Below are positions 42,510 through 49,562 of a stretch of 64,000 nucleotides of DNA, piece by piece. The notes beneath the pieces are model-generated. The model had not been told where the DNA came from, made no database searches, and worked only from the letters and a program-made list of their open reading frames with translations. Each line of letters opens with the position of its first letter. Positions within the stretch are counted from its first letter, which is position 1. Location: positions 1-64,000 of the forward strand of contig JAGBAA010000098.1 of NCBI GenBank assembly GCA_017939795.1, written 5' to 3'. Source of the DNA: Thermoguttaceae bacterium. GTDB lineage: Bacteria; Planctomycetota; Planctomycetia; Pirellulales; Thermoguttaceae. The position numbers were made by a program, and so were the translations under genes.

Positions 42510-44672
42510 ATGCCAACTCCCACACCTCAAGAACCGAATCGTCGTCCTGTACGTCCCCAGCCTCTCAAACCGGTTTCCGCTCCGCAGTCTGGTTCGACGC
42601 AGCGTCCGCTGAAGCCTCAGCCGGTGAAGCCGCAGTCAGCATCACCTCAGCCTCTGAAGCCCCAGCCGCTGAAGTCCCAGCCGCTGAAACCGCAGTCTTT
42701 GCGGCCGGTTCCTGTATCGTCGGAGACGGCGGTCCGTGATTCCGGGCAGAAGCGCGGGGCGGTGCGTCCGGTGCTGATCCAGGAAGAGGCACCGGCTCCG
42801 ATGGTGCTTTCTGAAGAGGCTCAGATTTTTTCTGTCGCGCTTTCCGAGACGGATGTTTCTGATTTTCTGGTAGAGCAGGATGCCTATCTTGCCGAGACGA
42901 TCCATGTTCGTGAGGAGCCGGAGGAGGAAGAGGAGCTTACGGATAAAATCGTGAAAGGTGCGCCGCCGTGGTTCATCAGCACGATCGGGCACGTGATCCT
43001 GATCCTTCTTGGAGCACTTTTGGTCTCTGTCGTTCCGACGCCGCAGAAACCGCTCATGGTCGAGTGTGAGATGGTGGTGGAAGTGGAAGAAGAGGAGGAA
43101 GAGGAAGAGATCTTCCTGGAAGAAGTCGGCGTTCAGCAGGAGCTGGAGGCGGAGACTCCTACGGAAACAGAAGAGCCGGAAGCGAGCGAGATGGCCGAGG
43201 AGGACAAGCCGGTGGAAGATCCGATGCTTGAGCCGGAAGCGCTTCCGGTTACCGAGACTGGAACGATGGCGGCTCATTTGAAGGAAGCTCCGGTTGGTGC
43301 CCGATTTGACGGACGCACGCCGGGAGGCCGAAAGGGGCTTTTAGGCCGGTATGGCGGCACGAAATCGACGGAAGAGGCGGTCGAGCTTGGACTTCAGTGG
43401 CTCGTGAAGCAGCAGGAGAAGAAAAACGGCCCGAATCGCGGTTCATGGAGTCTTGAGGGACCGTATTCGGACGGTCTGGAAGACATCGAAAACCGGATAT
43501 CCGCGACGTCAATGGCACTTCTGGCATTTCAGGGGGCAGGGTATACGCAGTTTCCGCCGAAATTGACCGAAGAGGATAAAAAGTCCAAAAAGCGCAGGGA
43601 GAAAGCCCTCAAGCGCATCCGTGAGGCGGGGAAATACCGCCAGACGATCGCGATCGGCTGGACGTGGCTTTTGAAGCAGCAGGGACCGGACGGGCAGTTT
43701 CTGCCGAAGGATGGAACGCACAATCACGCGTTCTACACGCATTCGCAGGCGACCATCGCGCTTTGCGAGCTTTACGGCATGACGAAAAACGAGAAATTCC
43801 GCATCCCGGCACAGAAGGCGGTCCAGTTTCTCCTGGCGACGCAGCATCATGACGGTGCGTGGCGGTACACGCTGCAGAAGGACGAAATGTCGGACCTTTC
43901 CGTGACGGGGTGGGTGCTGATGGCACTTCAGAGTGCACGGATGGCGGGGTTGGAAGTTCCGCAGGAGGCTCTGGACGGCATCACGCGCTACCTCGATTCC
44001 AACGGCGCGCCGAACGAGCAGGTCTACTATCGGTACACGAACATGGAGGTCCATCCGAGCATGAGCATGACGGCGGAAGGGATGCTTTGCCGTCAGTATC
44101 TTGGCTGGGAACAGAATGATCCGCGCATGGAAAAGGCACTGGACCGCGTCTTGACGGAGCCGGTCTCTTTCCGCGGCGAGACCGACGTCTACAAATGGTA
44201 CTATGCGACGCAGGCGATGCACCACAAAGAGGGACGCTGGTGGACGGAGTGGAATGGGACCATGCGTCAGGAACTCCCCTCGCATCAGGTCCGGACCGGG
44301 CCGGAGCGCGGCAGCTGGAATCCGCGGAATGACCGATTTGCGTCGGATCAGGGCGGGCGTCTGTTCATGACGTGCCTGAGCATCTACATGCTGGAGGTCT
44401 ACTATCGCCATCTTCCGATCTACGCGAAGCTCTTTGATGAGAACGGCAAGATGAACTTTGACGCACCGGAAGAGCCGGCAGCGGATCCTGCAAATGCGCC
44501 TTCTGGAAACAGCGGGACGGAGAGTGCCGTTTCACCGGCTGCGGAAACGTCTCCGGAGAGCAGCTCTGTGCCGGGACCTGCGGAAGGCGGTATTTCGGGC
44601 GAAAATAGTGTTTTGGGCGAAGACGGAGAGGCCGGAAAGTCGATTTTGGATGAGTTGGGAGAGAATGGCTGA
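42510..44672 (+). CDS. Membrane-anchored prenyltransferase/squalene-cyclase-like alpha/alpha toroid protein
   Basis: Encodes about 720 residues from 42510; a GTG at 42429 is an alternative, and neither has a strong ribosome site. Order: a Pro/Gln/Lys-rich N-terminus with PLKPQ repeats (residues 1-70), one transmembrane helix (IGHVILILLGALLVSVV, about 156-172), an acidic run of Glu (VEEEEEEEE), then toroid repeats such as ALKRIREAG, GWTWLLKQQGPDGQF and AVQFLLATQHHDGAWRY. The repeats match the prenyltransferase/squalene oxidase repeat family. No DxDD or other cyclase catalytic motif was found, so this is probably a binding or scaffold protein, a type common in planctomycetes. The C-terminal 80 residues are again low-complexity. 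Confidence 0.72.
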   Translation: MPTPTPQEPNRRPVRPQPLKPVSAPQSGSTQRPLKPQPVKPQSASPQPLKPQPLKSQPLKPQSLRPVPVSSETAVRDSGQKRGAVRPVLIQEEAPAPMVLSEEAQIFSVALSETDVSDFLVEQDAYLAETIHVREEPEEEEELTDKIVKGAPPWFISTIGHVILILLGALLVSVVPTPQKPLMVECEMVVEVEEEEEEEEIFLEEVGVQQELEAETPTETEEPEASEMAEEDKPVEDPMLEPEALPVTETGTMAAHLKEAPVGARFDGRTPGGRKGLLGRYGGTKSTEEAVELGLQWLVKQQEKKNGPNRGSWSLEGPYSDGLEDIENRISATSMALLAFQGAGYTQFPPKLTEEDKKSKKRREKALKRIREAGKYRQTIAIGWTWLLKQQGPDGQFLPKDGTHNHAFYTHSQATIALCELYGMTKNEKFRIPAQKAVQFLLATQHHDGAWRYTLQKDEMSDLSVTGWVLMALQSARMAGLEVPQEALDGITRYLDSNGAPNEQVYYRYTNMEVHPSMSMTAEGMLCRQYLGWEQNDPRMEKALDRVLTEPVSFRGETDVYKWYYATQAMHHKEGRWWTEWNGTMRQELPSHQVRTGPERGSWNPRNDRFASDQGGRLFMTCLSIYMLEVYYRHLPIYAKLFDENGKMNFDAPEEPAADPANAPSGNSGTESAVSPAAETSPESSSVPGPAEGGISGENSVLGEDGEAGKSILDELGENG

Positions 44673-44704
44673 TTGGGAGTGCGTTTCTTCCGATTCTGTA
44701 CATG

Positions 44705-44736
44705 AAAAGAGCCGTGAGGAAATTCACGGCTTTTTT
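44705..44736 (+). terminator. Bidirectional terminator between convergent genes
   Basis: GCCGTGA (44711-44717) pairs with TCACGGC (44724-44730). TTTTTT follows on the plus strand and a T-rich run on the minus strand. Confidence 0.8.
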
Positions 44737-44792
44737 AACGGCATTCGGCTATCCTGAAAATTGACGGGAATGGCGGGGAGTGCATTTGGAGG

Positions 44793-45353
44793 CTAAATGT
44801 ACTCCATGAGGAGTTCTTCTGCCGGATTGGAGATGACGACTTCCGAGACGAGGAGTCCGCGGCGGCGTACTTCGTCTGCCGCGGCTTTCGTGCTGGTCTT
44901 CACGTCGGAGAGTGGGCCGACGAGCATGAGCAGCCCCTTTCCGCCGAGGGCCATGGCAAGGTGAAGGCGGATGAGGGTGACGTTTCCGGATTTCGCGGCA
45001 AAGTCGGAAGCTGCGAGGATGGAGCACGCACCGAAAGATTCCACGATCCCCAATGCCGGTACGCGGGTCGAAGGAAGGATGACGGATTGGCCGAGGGCGG
45101 CAAAAACGGCGGGATGGACTTTCGGGCAGACGAGGAAATCAATGACGGCCTCTCCGCCGATGCGGACTCCCGTGTCGACGGCAGTCTGGACTTCATCGAC
45201 GCCGCCGCAGATGGCGATGAGGTACTTTCCGGAACAGATCGTGCGTCCGAAAAGGACAGAGACGGAGGCTGTCTTCATCATTTCATCCTGTGCGAGCATT
45301 CCTTTTCCCACACTTTGAAATTCGATCACGCCGACGCACATCGTTTTTTCCAT
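44793..45353 (-). CDS. BMC-T type bacterial microcompartment shell protein (tandem BMC domains)
   Basis: Encodes 186 residues. GAGG about six bases upstream sets the start at 45353. Two BMC folds lie in tandem: residues ~5-88 (CVGVIEFQSVGKGMLAQDEM, then VLFGRTICSGKYLIAICGGVDEV) and ~98-186 (ALGIVESFGACSILAASDFA, then LGGKGLLMLVGPLSDV). A double domain in this size range is the trimeric BMC-T class that forms pseudohexameric shell tiles, often with a gated pore. No BMC-H, BMC-P, aldehyde dehydrogenase or other microcompartment enzyme lies within the window, so this is an orphan or satellite shell gene. Both neighbours are unrelated. Confidence 0.88.
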   Translation of the reverse strand: MEKTMCVGVIEFQSVGKGMLAQDEMMKTASVSVLFGRTICSGKYLIAICGGVDEVQTAVDTGVRIGGEAVIDFLVCPKVHPAVFAALGQSVILPSTRVPALGIVESFGACSILAASDFAAKSGNVTLIRLHLAMALGGKGLLMLVGPLSDVKTSTKAAADEVRRRGLLVSEVVISNPAEELLMEYI

Positions 45354-45543
45354 ACGGATCCTCACTTCCGGTACTTTCTGTCTGTTCACGAAACGAAATA
45401 TTCCATTTTATTTATCGTTCAGAAGCGGGAGCCTCTTGATTTTTTTTGTGAAAGTGCACAGGAACTGCGTTCAGTTTGGAATGCTGAGTCAGAAAAAGGG
45501 ATTTTTTGCTGGAAATTTGAAAAAAGAGGAGTTTTTTTCATCG

Positions 45544-45578
45544 CCCCCCCTTCCGGGAAATGAAAAATCTGGTAGAAT
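45544..45578 (+). promoter_or_regulatory. C-tract promoter of the SRP RNA gene, C7-TTCCGG-16-TAGAAT
   Basis: Seven C (45544-45550) abut TTCCGG (45551-45556). TAGAAT lies at 45573-45578. Transcription would begin near 45586-45589, exactly at the predicted RNA 5' end. Confidence 0.7.
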
Positions 45579-45588
45579 GCTTTTTATT

Positions 45589-45706
45589 GAGAGGACCTTC
45601 AGAATGGGTCCTGGCAACGGGAGAGCACGAACCTGGTCAGGGGTTTGCGCCAGCAGCCATAAGTGTCGCCTTTCGTGTGTTCAGGATCCTTTCTGGAGGT
45701 CTTTTT
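45589..45706 (+). ncRNA. ffs: Signal recognition particle RNA (4.5S-type)
   Basis: The apical domain matches bacterial SRP RNA: GGTCAGG at 45636-45642 and AGCAGCC at 45653-45659, separated by ten bases as in 4.5S RNA, with GGCAACGGGAG upstream. The outer arms pair over about 20 positions: GACCTTCAGAA...GTCCTG near 45594-45612 with CAGGATCC...CTGGAGGTC at 45682-45701. TTTTTC directly after the stem acts as terminator. The RNA binds Ffh and targets nascent membrane and export proteins. The apical tetraloop reads TTGC between GGT and GCC instead of the usual GNRA. It was found from sequence and pairing only. Confidence 0.82.
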
Positions 45707-46032
45707 CATTGAGGATATTCCAGTTGTGTAAAATCGTGAAAAAATATCGATTGTGCGGTGTTTCTTCCACTTTTTTTTATGAATCTGGGATAAAATCTGC
45801 TTTCCACCCTTGACAGTCCCCCCTGTTTTCGGGTACACTGTATGAAATGAAGTTTCCGTTTGGTTCCGTTGTTGGCCGAGACCCGCCTGATGCTTTCGGC
45901 TGCCTCGGAATGGAAACATTTAGTTTAGAATTTAAGTTGAGCTGTTCATTGCGCAGCCGTCGCAGATCCTTTCCCTTTTATTTTTTGGGGAAAAGACAGA
46001 CACCCGCCTTTAAAGTCAGGTGAACGCACACA
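45707..46032. other. Region between SRP RNA and the chorismatase-like gene
   Basis: A promoter-like pair TTGACA (45810-45815), 18 bp, TACACT (45834-45839) would start a leader of about 185 bases. The leader contains a CCGAG/CTCGG stem near 45872-45906. Protein frames in this stretch cross the RNA gene and promoter and are rejected. Confidence 0.5.
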
Positions 46033-47286
46033 ATGAAAGAAAAATCCAGTACGATTGCTTGCACGATTTCCAGGACTTTCGATGTGGCCCATATGCTCAT
46101 CGCAGTCCTTCCGCCGAAAGAACTTCTTGAAGAACCGCTGGCTGTCCAGCTTCAGGCGGTTGAGGATCAGGTTCGTGCCTGTATCTCGCAGAATGCGCCG
46201 AGTGCCAAAGTCATTCAGCAGACCGTTTTTCTGAAAAATTATGAAGATCGGCACGTCTGCCAGGAATTTTGGCGCAACGTATACGGTCCTGCTCTTCCGG
46301 TCAATGTTTACGTGCCGCAGGCACCGAGTGACGGTCAGCTTCTGGCGGTGGAGATCATTGCGCAGGAGTGCGGGACGGGCAGTGATCCGGCGCAGGTGAT
46401 CCACGAGAAGGAAGATCTCACGATCCTGAAGCATTCCGGCGTCACCTGGTACTATGCGTGCCAGCAGGAGCCTGCGGACTATTCCTGGAGTATGTACTCG
46501 CAGTCGGTCGAGATGTTTCAGGAGTTGGACAAAACGTTCCTTTCCCAGAAGATCCCGTTTGAGAACGTGATCCGTACCTGGCTCTACCTCGGAAACATCA
46601 CCGAGCCGACGTACAGTGAACTGGAAGGGGAGACGCAGCGGTACAAGGAGCTGAATCGTGCGCGTACGGATTTCTTCCGCGACATCCGTTTCTTTGATGG
46701 GCTGACTGCGAAACCGTGGACGCACGCGGTCTATCCGGCAAGTACGGGGATCGGTGCGGACGGCGATACGGTCGTCATGAGCGCACTGGCCGTTAAATTT
46801 GACGACCCGGAAAAAGGATGCGTCATTCCGCTGGAAAATCCGCATCAGACATCAGCGTTCGATTACGGCGAACAGTACAGCATCAAGAGCCCGAAATTTG
46901 CGCGTGCGCTTTTGCTTGCGAGCGAAGAGTCGGGGATCATTTTTGTCTCCGGCACGGCAAGCATCACGGATCAGGAGACGCGGTATCTGGATGATCCGCT
47001 GAATCAGACGGAACTGACGCTGGATAATATTGAGATCCTCATTGCGGAGGAAAACCTCAAAGCGCACGGCAAACCCGGCTTCGGATGCCCGCTTGACGGA
47101 TTGGTCTCAGCCCGTGTGTACGTAAAGCGTCCGGAGCACCTCGAAACGATCCGTGCCGTCTGTGAACGCCGGATCCCAAACGTTCCGAAGATCTACACGA
47201 TCGCGGATGTGTGCCGTCCGGACCTTCTTGTTGAAATCGAAGGAATGGCTGACGTCGGCCCTGCGAGTCGGGTCGAAAGGATCTAG
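46033..47286 (+). CDS. FkbO/Hyg5-type chorismatase-like protein (RidA-like fold)
   Basis: Encodes 417 residues. There is no signal peptide. The C-terminal half follows the chorismatase/XanB2 pattern: DGDTVVMSALAVKF, then ENPHQTSAFDYGEQYSIKSPKFARA, then VSGTASITDQETRYLDD with Gln/Glu two turns later (NQTELTLDNI). These enzymes have two RidA/YjgF-like halves and hydrolyse chorismate to pyruvate and a hydroxybenzoate or dihydrodiol. Only the overall block order was compared, so chorismate as the substrate is a hypothesis; a generic RidA-like protein is the alternative. Transcribed alone with a long leader and a terminator. No biosynthetic cluster surrounds it. Confidence 0.65.
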   Translation: MKEKSSTIACTISRTFDVAHMLIAVLPPKELLEEPLAVQLQAVEDQVRACISQNAPSAKVIQQTVFLKNYEDRHVCQEFWRNVYGPALPVNVYVPQAPSDGQLLAVEIIAQECGTGSDPAQVIHEKEDLTILKHSGVTWYYACQQEPADYSWSMYSQSVEMFQELDKTFLSQKIPFENVIRTWLYLGNITEPTYSELEGETQRYKELNRARTDFFRDIRFFDGLTAKPWTHAVYPASTGIGADGDTVVMSALAVKFDDPEKGCVIPLENPHQTSAFDYGEQYSIKSPKFARALLLASEESGIIFVSGTASITDQETRYLDDPLNQTELTLDNIEILIAEENLKAHGKPGFGCPLDGLVSARVYVKRPEHLETIRAVCERRIPNVPKIYTIADVCRPDLLVEIEGMADVGPASRVERI

Positions 47287-47309
47287 CCTCCGTTTTCTCT
47301 GTATTTTCC

Positions 47310-47340
47310 AAAGCTCTTCCGTCAAACGAAGAGCTTTTTT
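47310..47340 (+). terminator. Intrinsic terminator after the chorismatase-like gene
   Basis: AAGCTCTTC (47311-47319) pairs with GAAGAGCTT (47328-47336), followed by more T. Confidence 0.85.
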
Positions 47341-47510
47341 GTTTCATGGTATGAGGAAAATGCACGGGATCTGTTCGCCTCCTTTGTGTGCCTTACCGTT
47401 TCTTCTTTCTGTATTTCTGAGGCTGGGGCTTTTTGCGGGGACGGTATTTTAAGTTTTGATCGGGGCGTTTTTCTTTTTTCAGAAATGGGGAAAAATTTTT
47501 TCCGGAACCC

Positions 47511-47538
47511 TTGAAATTTTTTGGGGAGACGTTAAAAT
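47511..47538 (+). promoter_or_regulatory. Promoter, TTGAAA-16-TAAAAT
   Basis: TTGAAA (47511-47516), preceded by three C, and TAAAAT (47533-47538) with a 16-bp spacer lie upstream of the small gene at 47578. Confidence 0.65.
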
Positions 47539-47577
47539 GGAAGAGTAGGTGAATCATCAGAATGGAGGGAGATTCTC

Positions 47578-47838
47578 ATGGATCCGATCCTGGACCGCTG
47601 GAATCAGGCATTGAAAGAGATCCGCGCTGCCGGATATGCCGTTCGCGAAGAGTGGCTGGACGGTGGAGGCGGACTTTGTGAATTTGGCGGTCGGAAGTAC
47701 TTTTTTTCGGATCAGTCTCTTTCCCTTTTTGAGAGGATCGACCAGGCGGAATCTGCGTTGAAGGAGGTCCGGAAGATCCAGGCGTCGGCCGATGGACCGG
47801 ATCCTGCAGACACAGAGGATCCGCGCGGCCCGGCATGA
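47578..47838 (+). CDS. Small cytoplasmic protein, unknown
   Basis: Encodes 86 residues. It has a good promoter and a strong GGAGGGA seven bases before the ATG, so it is very likely translated. The sequence starts with an amphipathic helix (LDRWNQALKEIRAAGY), then a short beta part with a Gly run (WLDGGGGLCEFGGRKYFFSD), then a second helix (SLFERIDQAESALKEVRKI). There is no signal or membrane segment. It lies 53 bp before a Gfo/Idh/MocA gene and may share its transcript. No family is recognised. Confidence 0.65.
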   Translation: MDPILDRWNQALKEIRAAGYAVREEWLDGGGGLCEFGGRKYFFSDQSLSLFERIDQAESALKEVRKIQASADGPDPADTEDPRGPA

Positions 47839-47891
47839 TGTGCCGGACTGGTTCCCGCCCTGAATTTTTAATCTGAATCAAGGAGTTTTTT

Positions 47892-49307
47892 ATGATTTCA
47901 AGACGAAACTTCATTTCCTCCGGTTCTCTGGGACTTGCGGGTCTCGGAATGATGGCAAACGCACAGCTTCGCGCGGATGAGCCGGAAATCACGGTCATGG
48001 CCTCACCGGAAACGAATCCGGACCGGGATCTCTGGGAGAAGGAAGGCAAACCGATCCGCGCCGGCGTCATCGGGACCGGCTGGTACGGCAAGAGTGACGT
48101 TTTTCGGCTCATTCAGTGCGGCGGCGAAAAGGTCGAAGTCGCGGCACTGTGCGACGTGGACGGACAGATCCTTGAAGAAGCCGGTCGCCTGGTCGCTGAG
48201 CGTCAGGCCTCGAAGAAGGTGCCGAATCTGTACCGCGACTACCGGGAAATGCTGGCGAATGAGAAACTGGACGTCTGCCTCATTGGGACTCCGGACCACT
48301 GGCATGCACTGCCGGCGATCGCCGCGATGGAAGCCGGATGTGATGTCTACCTTCAGAAGCCGATCGGGGTGGACGTCATTGAGTGTGCTGCAATGTGGAA
48401 GACGGCCCGTCGTCTGAACCGGGTGGTTCAGGTCGGGATGCAGCGCCGCAGTACGCCGATTTTGGTCGATGCGAAAAAACGTTACCTGGACTCCGGAGAG
48501 ATCGGCACGGTCCACTACGTGAATACGTACTGTATGCACGGACGGCGTCAGAGTGCGATCATGCAGCCGGAAACGCCGCCGGAATATTTGGATTTCGATT
48601 TCTGGCTTGGTCCTGCGCCCAAAAAACCGTACTATCGGACACTGCGCCGCGGATGGCGTTCGTTCATGGACTATGGAAACGGGCAGGTCGGCGACATGGG
48701 GGTCCATATGTTGGATATGGCGCGCTGGCTCCTGAATCTTGGCTGGCCGAAGCGGATCACGTCGAATGGCGGACGCTATGGTTTCCCGGACAGCACGACG
48801 ACGATCCCGGATACGCAGTCCGCACGTTTCGATTTCGAAAACATGACGATGGAATGGCATCATCGGGCCTGGGGCGAAGTGGAAGACCGCCGTCTGTACT
48901 GGGCGACGGAGATCTTGGGGACGAACGGGAAACTGCGTGCGAATTCTACTGCGTGCGACTTCAAATACTATGGGAAGCCCTGGCAGATGGTCAATGCCGC
49001 GAAGGAATTCGACCGCTACCCGTCAGACGAGACGGAACCCGGTCTGGAAGTCTACGTCGCCGGCGCGAACCGTGCGCATATGTGGAACTTCCTCGCACGC
49101 ATCGTGGACCGCGGCCGTCCGGTCTCGGATATTGAGGAAGGGTACATTTCGGCATCCTGCTGCATCCTGGCGAACGTTTCGTTGGCGATGGACGGCGCGA
49201 CTTTGGAATGGGATCCGGAAAATATCTGCGTCAAAAACAATCCGGAAGCCAACAAACTGCTCGCCCGGCCGTATCGTGCGCCGTGGAAGCATCCGGAAAT
49301 CGGGTAA
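47892..49307 (+). CDS. Tat-exported Gfo/Idh/MocA-family oxidoreductase
   Basis: Encodes 471 residues. AAGGAG is well placed before the ATG. A twin-arginine signal opens the protein (SRRNFISSGSLGLAGLGM). The Rossmann domain shows GVIGTGWYGKSDV, and the usual EKP motif appears as QKP at 155-157. The C-terminal domain has a GDMGVHMLDMARWLL block, matching the conserved GxxxDxxxH-type region. These enzymes oxidise or isomerise sugars with NAD(P); exported versions are a planctomycete speciality and probably carry bound cofactor through Tat. The substrate is unknown. Confidence 0.88.
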   Translation: MISRRNFISSGSLGLAGLGMMANAQLRADEPEITVMASPETNPDRDLWEKEGKPIRAGVIGTGWYGKSDVFRLIQCGGEKVEVAALCDVDGQILEEAGRLVAERQASKKVPNLYRDYREMLANEKLDVCLIGTPDHWHALPAIAAMEAGCDVYLQKPIGVDVIECAAMWKTARRLNRVVQVGMQRRSTPILVDAKKRYLDSGEIGTVHYVNTYCMHGRRQSAIMQPETPPEYLDFDFWLGPAPKKPYYRTLRRGWRSFMDYGNGQVGDMGVHMLDMARWLLNLGWPKRITSNGGRYGFPDSTTTIPDTQSARFDFENMTMEWHHRAWGEVEDRRLYWATEILGTNGKLRANSTACDFKYYGKPWQMVNAAKEFDRYPSDETEPGLEVYVAGANRAHMWNFLARIVDRGRPVSDIEEGYISASCCILANVSLAMDGATLEWDPENICVKNNPEANKLLARPYRAPWKHPEIG

Positions 49308-49431
49308 GTTGAAGTTCGCGATGTCCTGACTCGGGATGGAGACCTTTCCATGTCGGTCAGGATATTGGGAACGTGATTTTTTCTTTTCTTTGGCTGGCGG
49401 CTGGGGAATACTGCGGACAGGGAAACGGAGT

Positions 49432-49485
49432 GTGTACCGTGTGCAGAGCGTGTATCGTGTGCCGTGAGTGTACTGTATGCAGAGC
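49432..49485 (+). repeat. 18-bp imperfect tandem repeat in an intergenic region
   Basis: Three 18-base units beginning GTGTAC/GTGTAT follow one another between the oxidoreductase and coiled-coil genes. The 255-bp gap shows nothing else. Confidence 0.7.
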
Positions 49486-49562
49486 ACGAGTGAATGCGGT
49501 CTCGTTTCCAGCTGCCGGATTTTCTTTTCAATGAACTCAACTGAATGCGGAAGGCAGGCAAA

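Noticed and set aside
45436-45919. Protein frames on both strands around 45.4-45.9 kb
   Set aside because: They cross the SRP RNA gene and its promoter, and have no ribosome site or family motif.
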